This document shows, in pieces, positions 1 to 7,929 of a stretch of 64,000 bases of DNA. Below the pieces are notes generated by a model. That model made no database searches, was not told the origin of the DNA, and saw only the letters and a list, made by a program, of their open reading frames with translations. The stretch comes from Rhodospirillales bacterium (lineage in GTDB: Bacteria; Pseudomonadota; Alphaproteobacteria; Rhodospirillales; UBA2165). The number at the start of each line of letters is the position of its first letter. The first letter of the stretch is position 1. The position numbers and the translations under genes were made by a program. The stretch lies in the NCBI GenBank assembly GCA_022823235.1, contig JAJDXO010000028.1, positions 41,287-105,286 on the forward strand, in the 5' to 3' direction.

Positions 1-412
1 CCGCCGACGGCTGATAGGGGGAATCCAGGGAGAATGCAGGTACCGAAACATCGAAGGTGGCGCCATTCTCCGAGATCATCAGATACGATCCGACCATGAA
101 CCCGGACGGCGTCGAAAGGGGTGCGCCGGAGGTATATTCAAAGCTCTCGCCGGGCTCCAGGATGGGCTGTTCGCCGACCACGCCCTCGCCCCGGACTTCC
201 TGGACGTTGCCGTTGGAATCGGTGATGTGCCAGCGCCGCCGCAACAGCTGAACGGTCTCGCCGCCGTTGTTCTCGATGGTGATGTGATAGGCCCAGACGA
301 AGTGGAAATCGTCCGGCTCCGACTCGTCGTCGAGATAGTTGGGCTCCACCGTGATGGTGATCGCCTTGGTGGTTTCCTGGTACATCGGATCGTCTGCGAT
401 GATCTTTCTCAT
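1..412 (-). CDS. apaG: ApaG family protein (3' end cut by window edge)
   Basis: This frame is missing from the ORF track because no stop lies inside the window. Reading the minus strand from the ATG at 412 gives MRKIIADDPMYQETTKAITI and stays open to base 2. It contains the FHFVWAYHITIENNG strand and a GEGVVG (GxGxxG) loop before QPILEPGESF, which are ApaG (DUF525) signatures. ApaG is a small immunoglobulin-like beta-sandwich protein whose phenotype links it to Co2+/Mg2+ efflux and diadenosine tetraphosphate; its biochemical role is unsettled. About 137 codons are visible against a usual length near 130, so only the last few residues are probably missing. Confidence 0.9.
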   Translation of the reverse strand, partial: MRKIIADDPMYQETTKAITITVEPNYLDDESEPDDFHFVWAYHITIENNGGETVQLLRRRWHITDSNGNVQEVRGEGVVGEQPILEPGESFEYTSGAPLSTPSGFMVGSYLMISENGATFDVSVPAFSLDSPYQPSA

Positions 413-825
413 TCCGGGTCCCTTTTAGCACGCCGAAACGTCCTAAACCAGCACGGGAAACCGGACATGGCGAACACCCGCGCGGCGGAAACCGGGCGGG
501 TGCCCGGCCGAAACAAGGGATTTGGCAAGAGCAGTATCCGGCCTCGATTGAGCCGCCGTATGAGTGTTCCGGGATGAGGACGGCGCGGCACAAGGTCCCT
601 CTCCCCGGGAGGGAGAGGGATGCGGCGGCTTGGCGAGCGAAGCGAGCCTAGCCGTAGCTGGGTGAGGGGGATTGTCGTTTCACCCCCACCCCAACCCTCC
701 CCCGTCAAGGGGGAGGGAGTTTCGCTGCGTCCCCTCGCCGTTATCAGGGGGAGAAGGACAGGGTGAAGGGGAAAGCTTGAACCGCAAATCCGCAAAAACG
801 GGAATCCCCTAATCGAGTACGGATC
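413..825. other. Intergenic region with G-rich repeat, no gene
   Basis: A 413-base gap between the apaG start and the stop of the OmpA-like gene. It holds copy 1 of the G-rich repeat (about 597-770) and a short motif, AATCGAGTACGGATCCTA, at 811-828 that recurs almost unchanged at 4191-4208. ORFs in this region are frame shadows rich in Arg, Pro and Gly. The apaG promoter should lie in 413-590, but I see no convincing -35/-10 pair. Confidence 0.7.
597..770. repeat. G-rich intergenic palindromic repeat, copy 1
   Basis: Contains a CCCTCTCCCC/GGGAGAGGG hairpin, then GATGCGGCGGCTTGGCGA, AGCTGGGTGAGGGGG, CACCCCCACCCCAACC and CCTCCCCCGTCAAGGGGGAGG. The same blocks in the same order occur at 5340-5490, and the last blocks again near 9280-9383. 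This is a dispersed non-coding repeat of the type seen between genes in alphaproteobacterial genomes. Confidence 0.75.
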
Positions 826-1761
826 CTAAAGGGCCGCCGCCCGGCCGATGACGATCTCCACCCGCCGGTTTCGGCGCTCGCGAAGCCCGTCGGCGGTCAT
901 GATCCGGGGCCGGCGTTCACCGAAGGATTTGACGGTGATGGCGTCCGCATCGACCCCGGCGGCGATCAGCGCCCGTTTCACCGCCAAGGCGCGTCTTTTG
1001 GAAAGGCCGTCGTTGTACCAGTCGGGGCCGGCGCGGTCGGCATGGCCGGCAAGCACGATGGTGGTATCGGCGCCCGCCCGGATGGTCTCCAGCACCCGGC
1101 GGAGCGTTGCCTGGTCGTCCCCGGCAATCCGCGCGCTGTCGAACTCGAAGTGCATGGTGAATGCGCGGGGCGTGAACCGACTTTCCGGCAGGGCCGGCCG
1201 GTTGACCGGAGTGATGCCGGGCGCCGTGCCGGCTTCCGCCACGGGCTCGCCGCCCGCGCCGGCGGCGGGCGGGATGATATCGCCCTCCAGTTCGGTCAGC
1301 TTGGCGAAGAACCCGTCCCGGCAGGCGGCGATATGGGCCCACTGCCAGTTCTCCTCCTGCTGCTCGATCCAGCAATCGAAGCGGGCGATGGCGACGGCCG
1401 CGGCCACCGGCGCCGACTGCCGGGCGCCGCCGCCGAGAACCTCCATCAGCCGCGCCCGGCCATCGGATAGCTGCCGCGCCGCCGGCTTGGGCAAGCGCCA
1501 ATCGTCGACGCGTTCCGGCTCGACCGCGTCGCCGGCAGCGGCCCGCTTCGCCTTCTCGCCGAAATGCATGCCGTCGATCAGGTCGCGCATGTCGTCGAGT
1601 TCGGTGACCGCGAACGTCTTGAGTTCGGCGGCGAGCGTGCCGGCGAACCTGTCGTCCGGCGGCGTCAGGGCCCGGAGCTCGGCGTGATTGTCGACAATGC
1701 CGCAGGCGCTCAAGGCCACGGCGAGACCGCCGGCGGCGGCCAGATTCCGGAATCGTTTCAT
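826..1761 (-). CDS. OmpA-family lipoprotein
   Basis: A 311-residue predicted outer-membrane lipoprotein. The N-terminus MKRFRNLAAAGGLAVALSAC is a lipoprotein signal with lipobox LSAC (Cys20). The C-terminal third (about residues 200-305) is an OmpA/MotB/Pal peptidoglycan-binding domain: FEFDSARI, LAGHADRAG, LSKRRALAVKRALIAAGV and the closing ERRNRRVEIVIG. The middle region has two Cys (FDCWIEQ and AACRDGF) that could form a disulfide. A GGGGAGAAACC ribosome-binding sequence precedes the ATG. It probably anchors the outer membrane to the cell wall. It is not canonical Pal, because it is longer and not next to tol genes. Confidence 0.88.
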   Translation of the reverse strand: MKRFRNLAAAGGLAVALSACGIVDNHAELRALTPPDDRFAGTLAAELKTFAVTELDDMRDLIDGMHFGEKAKRAAAGDAVEPERVDDWRLPKPAARQLSDGRARLMEVLGGGARQSAPVAAAVAIARFDCWIEQQEENWQWAHIAACRDGFFAKLTELEGDIIPPAAGAGGEPVAEAGTAPGITPVNRPALPESRFTPRAFTMHFEFDSARIAGDDQATLRRVLETIRAGADTTIVLAGHADRAGPDWYNDGLSKRRALAVKRALIAAGVDADAITVKSFGERRPRIMTADGLRERRNRRVEIVIGRAAAL

Positions 1762-1880
1762 CGGTTTCTCCCCAACCCGGGTGGTTGCAATCGGCGACAG
1801 CGTCGCCGCCGACTATGGCGATCCGGTGGCGAATTGCGGCGGTCGTGTGGCGAAGTCGGGGTAATTTTGCGGCGGGATGT

Positions 1881-2849
1881 CTAGAGCGGCTTCCGGACGG
1901 AGCAGGCGCCGCCGCCGAGGACGCAGAAACGGGCGCAGTGGGGGTGGTTGAGCTTCACCGCCCCGGCGGCATCGGCCAGCGTGCCGCCCATTTCGAACCG
2001 GGTGTCGTAGGGCAACAGCGTGCAGGGCGCGACGATGGGCGCCTCGGCGCCCTTGCGCTTGATCACCATCCGCGAGGTGGCGCACATCATGTGGTCGGGA
2101 TGAACGCCCAGGATATCCCAGCAGGCGGCGGTGATCTCCGGCACGTCCAGGGTCTCGTCCATTTCGGGGAACAGCACCAGGGCGACGGGGTCAGACGCGT
2201 CGACGCCGATCCCCAGTTCGGCGAACAGTTTCGCGTAGGCTTGCCGCTCCCGGTCCTCTGTCTCCCCCCACCGGGTCCGGCCGGCGATGGCGAGGTTGAA
2301 CCCGTTCCCGCCCAGCCATTTGACGCCGTCGATCATCGGCCCCCAGCTCCCCTGCCCGCGAAGCTCCTCGTGGCGGGCTCGGTCGGGGTGGTCGATGGAA
2401 ACCCGGATCGTGAGCCCGCCGCCGCAGCCCGCGTTCAACCGCAGCAGCTCGTCCCGTTTGCGGGCCATGGGTTTCATGGCGTTGGTCAGGACCAGGGCCT
2501 TGAACCCCCGCGACAGCGCGAGTTCGAGCATCTCGATGATATCAGGGTTCATGAACGGCTCGCCGCCGGTAAACCCGATCTCCTCCACCGGCAGGCGGGT
2601 ATCGCGGATCTCGTCCAGATAAGCCGCCGCCTCGGCGGTGGTGATGTAGGCCAGCCGGTCGTTGGCCGGGCTCGATTCCATATAGCAGCCGCCGCAGGCG
2701 AGGTTGCAGAGCGAGCCGGTGTTGAACCACAGCGTCCGCAGTTCGGCGAGATCGACGGCGGCGCGGGTCTCCCCGCCGGCGGTGACATCCGGGTGATTGA
2801 ATTTCCGCGGATCGAGCGGCGGGGCGGCGAGAAAGTCCGAATCCGGCAT
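1881..2849 (-). CDS. Radical SAM protein, orphan
   Basis: CNLACGGC is a CxxxCxxC radical SAM motif that should bind the SAM-chelated 4Fe-4S cluster; GFTGGEPFMNP is the following GGE strand. The C-terminal third has extra Cys (near ATACWDI, HMMCATS, VAPCTLL, ARFCVLGGGAC), suggesting an auxiliary cluster as in SPASM or Twitch proteins, though spacing was not modelled. The start is uncertain: the track extends to an ATG at 2912, but the stretch before MPDSDFLAAPP looks non-conserved, so the ATG at 2849 is preferred (322 residues). There is no peptide substrate gene or partner nearby, and the substrate is unknown. Confidence 0.8.
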   Translation of the reverse strand: MPDSDFLAAPPLDPRKFNHPDVTAGGETRAAVDLAELRTLWFNTGSLCNLACGGCYMESSPANDRLAYITTAEAAAYLDEIRDTRLPVEEIGFTGGEPFMNPDIIEMLELALSRGFKALVLTNAMKPMARKRDELLRLNAGCGGGLTIRVSIDHPDRARHEELRGQGSWGPMIDGVKWLGGNGFNLAIAGRTRWGETEDRERQAYAKLFAELGIGVDASDPVALVLFPEMDETLDVPEITAACWDILGVHPDHMMCATSRMVIKRKGAEAPIVAPCTLLPYDTRFEMGGTLADAAGAVKLNHPHCARFCVLGGGACSVRKPL

Positions 2850-3015
2850 AGGGAAGCTTACGCTTGTCGTTGGCACGTTTTGTTGTTTGGGCGTTGCATA
2901 GTTTACGCCCAATGGCCGGCCAAGTCACAAGGGTGTTAGGGGGCGTTAACGGGCCGGCCGCGCCCCAAAATCTTGCCCCCCTCCCGCCGATCCCTTAAAA
3001 CGGGCGGGCCTAAAC

Positions 3016-3089
3016 GCGGGTGTAGTTCAATGGTAGAACGAAAGCTTCCCAAGCTTTAGATGAGGGTTCGATTCCCTTCACCCGCTCCA
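3016..3089 (+). tRNA. tRNA-Gly (anticodon CCC)
   Basis: Folds by eye as a 74-nt cloverleaf: acceptor GCGGGTG/CACCCGC, D-arm GTTC...GAAC, anticodon stem AAAGC/GCTTT with loop TTCCCAA (anticodon CCC), variable AGAT, T-arm GAGGG-TTCGATT-CCCTT, discriminator T and an encoded CCA end. It reads the Gly codon GGG. Confidence 0.95.
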
Positions 3090-3113
3090 ACTCCCGTTAC
3101 CCGCGAGGAAGCA

Positions 3114-3704
3114 TTGGCCGAGAAGCAGGACATCGAGATCGGCGTCGAGCGCATGATCGACGGTTTGTTCGAACTCTTCGACGAGATCGGCGATCTGGCC
3201 CTCAATCGGGTGGTCCGGCTGACCAAGGAATTGGACGGCGGCTTCAACCCGACCCTGGTGACGCCCGGCAACGTCAACCGGTTCAAGCTCACCTGGTTCG
3301 TGGCCCTGGGCGAGCTCATGTTCCACGAGGTGCGGGGCGAGAAGGTGCCGGAAGCGGTGAAGGCGTTCCATGAGGAAATGCGCTATCAGGCCAATGAGCG
3401 GGACGAGATGCCCTTCCTCGACGAGATCACCGAGCGGGTGCGGAACGCCATCGCGGCGGATCAGCCGTACCTCAGCGAGGGCATCTTCAACATCCCGTCC
3501 GCCAACGGCGGGGGCAAGAAGAACGAAGGGCTCGGCGCCATCCTGGCCGAGACCCTCGCGCAGGTGTCCTTCGAGGAAAACGACGCGCTGAAGCCCATCT
3601 ACCCGGCGGTCCACACCACGGTCGAGGACGAGTTCATCAACGCCTACGGGCACTCGACGATCGCCTGCGCCCGCTTCGTGGTGGTCGACGGGGAACCGAT
3701 CTAG
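3114..3704 (+). CDS. Hypothetical protein behind tRNA-Gly
   Basis: The track ORF begins inside the tRNA (the MRVRFPSPAP part is tRNA sequence), so the true start is later. A TTG at 3114 follows GAGGAA closely; the next ATG is at 3153. From TTG the protein is about 196 residues, acidic, with no signal peptide or membrane segment. The ELFDEIGDLALNRVVRLTKEL part looks helical. I do not recognise a family. The composition and length of the open frame support a real gene. It starts within about 25 bases of the tRNA 3' end and may be co-transcribed with it. Confidence 0.65.
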   Translation: MAEKQDIEIGVERMIDGLFELFDEIGDLALNRVVRLTKELDGGFNPTLVTPGNVNRFKLTWFVALGELMFHEVRGEKVPEAVKAFHEEMRYQANERDEMPFLDEITERVRNAIAADQPYLSEGIFNIPSANGGGKKNEGLGAILAETLAQVSFEENDALKPIYPAVHTTVEDEFINAYGHSTIACARFVVVDGEPI

Positions 3705-3790
3705 GGCCCGGACCCCGTTGAATCGACGTGGTTTGGATATTTTATTCCAAGTCCGAACCGTTTGCGCCGCAATGGACAAAACATGACATT

Positions 3791-3840
3791 CATGGACATT
3801 CATGGACATTCATGGACATTCATGGACATTCATGGACATT
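3791..3840. repeat. 10-bp tandem repeat, five perfect copies
   Basis: CATGGACATT is repeated five times without change, preceded by one degenerate copy (ACATGACATT, 3781-3790). The 10-bp period is not a multiple of three and falls outside any credible reading frame. The period is close to one DNA helical turn. Confidence 0.95.
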
Positions 3841-3919
3841 TCTCGGATACGTTTGTCACCCAAGTATCCTTAGTTGGTTGAAAATTCCGTGAGTTCAAGA
3901 AAATAATTCAAAAAAACTC

Positions 3920-3949
3920 TTGCGACATATGCGACCGATATGGTATGGT
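3920..3949 (+). promoter_or_regulatory. Possible promoter in A+T-rich block
   Basis: TTGCGA and TATGGT are separated by 18 bases in the only strongly A+T-rich part of this gap. A start near 3956 would yield a roughly 70-nt transcript made mostly of the two hairpins that follow. This rests on inspection only. Confidence 0.25.
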
Positions 3950-3958
3950 TTGTTCCTA

Positions 3959-3988
3959 GGATCGGGAGTTTTGCGCCCGGTCCTTTTT
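3959..3988 (+). terminator. Rho-independent terminator, first of two
   Basis: An 8-bp stem GGATCGGG/CCCGGTCC (one U-G pair) with a 9-nt loop, followed directly by TTTTT. Confidence 0.75.
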
Positions 3989-4001
3989 CGATGGGAATCC
4001 A

Positions 4002-4026
4002 AACCGCCCGAGCCGGCGGTTTTTTT
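4002..4026 (+). terminator. Rho-independent terminator, second of two
   Basis: A perfect 7-bp stem AACCGCC/GGCGGTT around CGAGCC, running into a T tract. It stands 14 bases after the first terminator. Confidence 0.85.
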
Positions 4027-4080
4027 GCGGCTCATGCAGCCTGTCCACATATCTTAACCGGACAGTAGTGGGCAAACACC

Positions 4081-4185
4081 CGTCATGCCCGGACTTGATC
4101 CGGGCATCCACGTGGATGGCCGGGTCGGGGCCCGGCCTTCAGTCGGCCGAAGCCGACTTTCGGACGGCGTAGGCCGGCCATGACG
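4081..4185. repeat. Palindromic intergenic element
   Basis: Bounded by CGTCATG and CATGACG. It contains the perfect hairpin ATGCCCGGA-CTTGA-TCCGGGCAT and a second stem AGTCGG/CCGACT. The first hairpin resembles a dispersed repeat common in alphaproteobacterial genomes. One copy was seen in this window. Confidence 0.6.
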
Positions 4186-4231
4186 CAATCAATCGAGTAC
4201 AGACCCTAGCCGAACATCACATTCTTCACGT

Positions 4232-5164
4232 CTAGGCGAAGAATAAATTCTTCAACACGATCCACCCCATGGCGACGCCGATCACCAGGAACAGGTAGGC
4301 GATGGCCTTCTCCATGGTGCGCTGGGCGATGCGGCCCTGGAGCCAGGGACCGATCTGCCCGCCGATGATGACGCCCGGGATCATGTAGACCAACGCGTTC
4401 CACGGCACCGCCTTCATGCCGCCCTCGGCGACCAGGGCCGAAATCTGAGTGAACGAGGCCGAGGCCACCACGACGATCACGATGAACACCGATGTCGCCG
4501 CCGCCACCGGCACCGGCACGTGGTTGCGCTTCACCAGTTGGGGCATCACCACCTCGCCGATGCCGACGCCCAGCAATCCGGTCAGGAACCCGCCGATGCC
4601 CGTGGCCGCCGCGCCCTTGCCCTGTCTGGGCTGGCGGTACCGGTAGGTGTGACCGGTGCGGTCGGTCACTTCGCGGATGGGCCTGACGGACCCGTTGGCG
4701 CCGCCGTTCGGGTCATCGGTGGTGTCGTCGGAGAGTTCCGGCGGCGGCGTGTGAAGCTTCAGGATTTCCCAGGCGATGATCAGCATCAGCAGCGCATAGG
4801 CGCCGCGGAGCGCATCCTCGAACTCCTTCAGCTGGGTCAGCAGGATGGCGCCGACGATGGCGATGGGAACGCCGACGGCGATGAACGGGATGGCGCTTTT
4901 GAAATCGATCAGCTTCTTGCGGTAGTAGCCGACGAAACCGGACGAAAACCCGAAAGTTTCGGTGAACAGCGCGACGCCGATGGCGGCGGCGATGGACGGA
5001 AACGGATAGTCGGGGCCGAGGAGCGGAAAAATGATCAGAAACAGCGGCGTGAACATGGCCGCGCCGCCGATGCCCGACAGCATGGCCGAGGTCGCGACCA
5101 TGATTCCGACGGGAAACATGAACCAGTAGATGGTCCAGTCGAACTGGCTCAGGAAGTCCTCCAA
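4232..5164 (-). CDS. TauE/SafE (TSUP) family membrane exporter
   Basis: About 310 residues with two sets of hydrophobic helices separated by a hydrophilic cytoplasmic linker (HTPPPELSDDTTDDPNGG...). GVALFTETFGFSSGFVGYY and GIGGFLTGLLGVGIGEVVMPQL are the paired repeats typical of sulfite exporter TauE/SafE proteins (DUF81). The track start at 5203 is a TTG without a good ribosome site. A second TTG at 5164 follows AGAGGAG by 8 bases and is preferred. Family members export small organosulfur compounds or sulfite, but the substrate here is unknown. The neighbouring GSH-dependent dehydrogenase runs in the same direction about 330 bases upstream. Confidence 0.88.
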   Translation of the reverse strand: MEDFLSQFDWTIYWFMFPVGIMVATSAMLSGIGGAAMFTPLFLIIFPLLGPDYPFPSIAAAIGVALFTETFGFSSGFVGYYRKKLIDFKSAIPFIAVGVPIAIVGAILLTQLKEFEDALRGAYALLMLIIAWEILKLHTPPPELSDDTTDDPNGGANGSVRPIREVTDRTGHTYRYRQPRQGKGAAATGIGGFLTGLLGVGIGEVVMPQLVKRNHVPVPVAAATSVFIVIVVVASASFTQISALVAEGGMKAVPWNALVYMIPGVIIGGQIGPWLQGRIAQRTMEKAIAYLFLVIGVAMGWIVLKNLFFA

Positions 5165-5339
5165 GACGGCGTCTCCTCTGTCGTCCCCCGGGATGCGATT
5201 CAAGCCCCGGTCTTATGCCGGTTTCCCCGTACACCCTCAACGGTTGTTGGCCCCACTGAATCACATCCCAAACCCATTGAGAATCCCATTTTCGCAGAGG
5301 AACCCTTGAGGGGCGCGGGATAGGCCTTTCTTTTTTGTA

Positions 5340-5490
5340 CCCTCTCCCCTGGAGGGAGAGGGATGCGAAGGCTTGGCGAAGCGGCAGCTGAGCTTAGCCG
5401 CAGCTGGGTGAGGGGGGCTGAATCACCCCCACCCCAACCCTCCCCCGTCAAGGGGGAGGGGGACAGGGTGAGGGGGAGAGGGAGTCGTTC
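5340..5490. repeat. G-rich intergenic palindromic repeat, copy 2
   Basis: Same block order as the copy at 597-770: CCCTCTCCCC/GGGAGAGGG hairpin, GATGCG..GGCTTGGCGA, AGCTGGGTGAGGGGG, CACCCCCACCCCAACC, CCTCCCCCGTCAAGGGGGAGG and GACAGGGTGA. It sits immediately downstream of the formaldehyde dehydrogenase gene. Confidence 0.8.
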
Positions 5491-5498
5491 TTCGCGGA

Positions 5499-6605
5499 CT
5501 AATACGTCACGACGCTCCGGATGCTTTCGCCCTCGTGCATGAGGTGGAAGGCCTCGTTGATGTCGTCGAGGGGCATGGTGTGGGTGATCAGATCGTCGAT
5601 GTTGATCTTGCCGTCCATGTACCAATCGACGATTTCCGGCACGTCCGAGCGGCCCTTGGCGCCGCCGAAGGCGGTCCCCCGCCAGACCCGGCCGGTGACC
5701 AGCTGGAACGGGCGGGTGGCGATTTCCTGGCCGGCGCCGGCGACGCCGATGATGGTGCTCTCGCCCCAGCCCCGGTGACAGCATTCCAGCGCCTGGCGCA
5801 TGGTGTTCACGTTGCCGATGGCCTCGAACGAGTAGTCGGCGCCGCCGTCGGTGATGTCGATGACGGCGGCGACCACGTCGTCCGCCGATGACGCATCGAC
5901 GAAGTCGGTCATGCCGAATTTTTCCGCCAGGGCCGCCTTCCTCGGGTTGAGATCGACGCCGACGATCTTCTCGGCGCCGGCCATCCTGGCGCCCTGGATG
6001 ACGTTGAGCCCGATGCCGCCCAGGCCGAACACGGCGACGTTGGCGCCCGGCTGCACCTTGGCGGTATTCATTACCGCGCCGATCCCGGTGGTGACGCCGC
6101 AGCCGATGTAGCAGATTTTGTCGAAGGGCGCGTCTTCGCGGACCTTGGCCGCGGCGATCTCGGGCATCACCGTGTAATTGGAGAAGGTCGACGTCCCCAT
6201 ATAGTGGTGGATCATCTCGCCGCCCGCCGAGAACCTGGACGTGCCGTCCGGCATCACGCCCTGGCCCTGGGTCTCGCGGATCGAGGTGCAGAGGTTGGTC
6301 TTGCCGGACCGGCACGATTTGCACTCGCCGCATTCCGGGATGTAGAGGGGGATCACGTGGTCGCCTTCCTCGAGGGAGGTCACCCCCGGTCCCGTCTCGA
6401 CCACGACGCCCGCGCCTTCGTGGCCCAGAATGGCCGGAAACAGCCCTTCCGGGTCCTCGCCGGAGAGGGTGAACGCATCCGTGTGACAAACGCCGGTGGC
6501 CTTGATTTCGACCAGGACCTCGCCCTCCCTGGGGCCGTCCAGGTTGACCGTTTCGATGGTGAGGGGATCGCCGGCCTTGGTGGCGATGGCTGCGCGGGTT
6601 TCCAT
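5499..6605 (-). CDS. frmA: S-(hydroxymethyl)glutathione dehydrogenase (class III alcohol dehydrogenase)
   Basis: A 368-residue zinc medium-chain dehydrogenase that oxidises S-hydroxymethylglutathione, the spontaneous formaldehyde-glutathione adduct, with NAD+; it can also reduce S-nitrosoglutathione. Visible motifs are [12 protein letters not shown] (catalytic zinc Cys), [10 protein letters not shown], the structural-zinc cluster [15 protein letters not shown] and the Rossmann [22 protein letters not shown] precedes the ATG. Length and motifs match class III enzymes closely. It could detoxify formaldehyde released by demethylation, which fits the adjacent Rieske oxygenase of O-demethylase type. 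That link is inference. Confidence 0.95.
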   Translation of the reverse strand: METRAAIATKAGDPLTIETVNLDGPREGEVLVEIKATGVCHTDAFTLSGEDPEGLFPAILGHEGAGVVVETGPGVTSLEEGDHVIPLYIPECGECKSCRSGKTNLCTSIRETQGQGVMPDGTSRFSAGGEMIHHYMGTSTFSNYTVMPEIAAAKVREDAPFDKICYIGCGVTTGIGAVMNTAKVQPGANVAVFGLGGIGLNVIQGARMAGAEKIVGVDLNPRKAALAEKFGMTDFVDASSADDVVAAVIDITDGGADYSFEAIGNVNTMRQALECCHRGWGESTIIGVAGAGQEIATRPFQLVTGRVWRGTAFGGAKGRSDVPEIVDWYMDGKINIDDLITHTMPLDDINEAFHLMHEGESIRSVVTY

Positions 6606-6817
6606 GGATGTCCTCCCGGGTGGCTGGTTTCGTCCGGGGATACTGTGGGCGAGCCGCCTGCGGGGGTCAAGCAGGCTGGACCGGTGTTGGGACAGGTCCC
6701 AAATTCAACCGGGCAAACTTGACCCCCGGGGCGGAAATTGGCGACACTCTCGTCAGCACTGGAGACCGGGCAACGGGCGCACGGATGCCGGGCCGGGACC
6801 TGACGGGAGACGAAGCG

Positions 6818-7903
6818 ATGCAACTCAATACCGACAAGCCGTGGCCCCACAATGCGTGGTACCACGCCGCCTGGAACAGCGAAGTCGAAACCGGCGGGAA
6901 GCCGCTGGCGCGGACGCTGTTGAACGAAGACGTGGTGATCTACCGGGACGCCCAGGGCGCCGCCCGCGTGCTGGAGGATCGCTGCTGCCACCGGGCGACG
7001 CCGCTCAGGCTCGGCGAGGTGGTGGAGAACGGCATTCAGTGCGGCTATCACGGCCTGATCTTCGACGGCGACGGCAAGTGCGTCGAGGTGCCGGGCTCCG
7101 ATGTGATCCCGTCCAAGGCCCGGGTGCGCTCCTACCCGGTGGTGGAGAAGAACGAGATCATCTGGGCCTGGATGGGCGATCCGGCGCTCGCCGACGAGAG
7201 CCTGGCGGTCGATTTCCCGTGGAACGACGACCATGAGAACTGGCCCCACATCCACGAGCTGCTGGAGATCGAGTGCAATTACAGCCTGCTGATCGACAAT
7301 TTGATGGACCTCACCCACATTCCGTTCATCCACCGCAACACCATCGGCGGCGGCGATCAGTCGGGGCAGGTCAACGCCACCATGGACGTGACGCCGACGG
7401 AGACCGGCGTTCACTACATCCGCTGGATGCTCGATATCGAGCCGCCGCCCACCTACAAGAAGGGCGCCGGCTGGGCCGACGACCAGAGGTGCGACCGCTG
7501 GCAGGAATTCGAATATGTCGCCCCGGCGACGGTCAAGCAGTGGACCGGGGCGCTCGAAACGGGCCGCGGCGCCTATGAGAGCCGCGACGGCAAGGAGGGC
7601 GGGTTCAACATCCGCCTCTATCACGGCGTGACGCCGCGCACCGAGACGTCGTGCTACTATTTCTTCACCGCCCACAACGGCTATGCGCCGAAGGCCGAGG
7701 GCGCCACCGAGAAGCTCAACAAGGACATCGTCTTCACCTTCCACGAGGATCTCGCGTTCCTGGAGAACCAGCAGGCCTGCATCGGCGCCGCGCCCGGCCG
7801 GGAGATGGTCAACACCAAGCACGACGTCGCCCTGGTCCCGGCCCAGAAGGCGCTCGAAGCCATGATCGATGCGGAGGCGCCCCGCAAGGAGGCGGCGGAA
7901 TAA
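6818..7903 (+). CDS. Rieske 2Fe-2S oxygenase subunit, VanA/O-demethylase type
   Basis: The track ORF starts at 6608, but the ATG at 6818 follows GGGAGA by 7 bases and begins the conserved sequence MQLNTDKPWPHNAWYHAAW, giving 361 residues. The Rieske centre is C56-x-H58 with C75-x-x-H78. The mononuclear iron site is DNLMDLTHIPFIH. The single-chain arrangement and PVVEKNEIIWAWMGDPALAD resemble vanillate O-demethylase and related oxygenases. It should hydroxylate or demethylate an aromatic substrate using electrons from a separate reductase that is not in the window. A GST gene follows 26 bases later and is probably co-transcribed. Confidence 0.9.
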   Translation: MQLNTDKPWPHNAWYHAAWNSEVETGGKPLARTLLNEDVVIYRDAQGAARVLEDRCCHRATPLRLGEVVENGIQCGYHGLIFDGDGKCVEVPGSDVIPSKARVRSYPVVEKNEIIWAWMGDPALADESLAVDFPWNDDHENWPHIHELLEIECNYSLLIDNLMDLTHIPFIHRNTIGGGDQSGQVNATMDVTPTETGVHYIRWMLDIEPPPTYKKGAGWADDQRCDRWQEFEYVAPATVKQWTGALETGRGAYESRDGKEGGFNIRLYHGVTPRTETSCYYFFTAHNGYAPKAEGATEKLNKDIVFTFHEDLAFLENQQACIGAAPGREMVNTKHDVALVPAQKALEAMIDAEAPRKEAAE

Positions 7904-7929
7904 CGCTTTCAAGTCTAGGGGGGGGAGCG

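Larger units (their letters stand above)
3705..4231. other. Repeat- and terminator-rich intergenic region
   Basis: A 527-base gap with no credible gene. In order it holds a 10-bp tandem repeat (3791-3840), an A+T-rich block (about 3850-3955) with a GGATAC/GTATCC inverted repeat and a weak promoter-like pair, two hairpins followed by T runs, a 105-bp palindromic element (4081-4185) and an AATCGAGTAC motif at 4191 shared with 811. Confidence 0.75.

Noticed and set aside
138-795. ORFs of 151, 116 and 128 codons at the left end
   Set aside because: They are frame shadows of apaG and of the G-rich repeat, with Arg/Gly/Pro-rich translations and no conserved motif.
1785-2939. 384-codon plus-strand ORF opposite the radical SAM gene
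   Set aside because: Long antisense open frames are common in G+C-rich genomes. The minus strand has clear radical SAM motifs, while this frame has none.
3791-3840. Tandem repeat as a CRISPR array or replication-origin iteron set
   Set aside because: There are no spacers between units, the unit is only 10 bp, and no rep, par or dnaA gene is nearby.
5200-6489. 429-codon minus-strand ORF overlapping the formaldehyde dehydrogenase
   Set aside because: It is an out-of-frame reading of frmA plus the downstream repeat; its sequence is Arg/Gly-rich with no motif.
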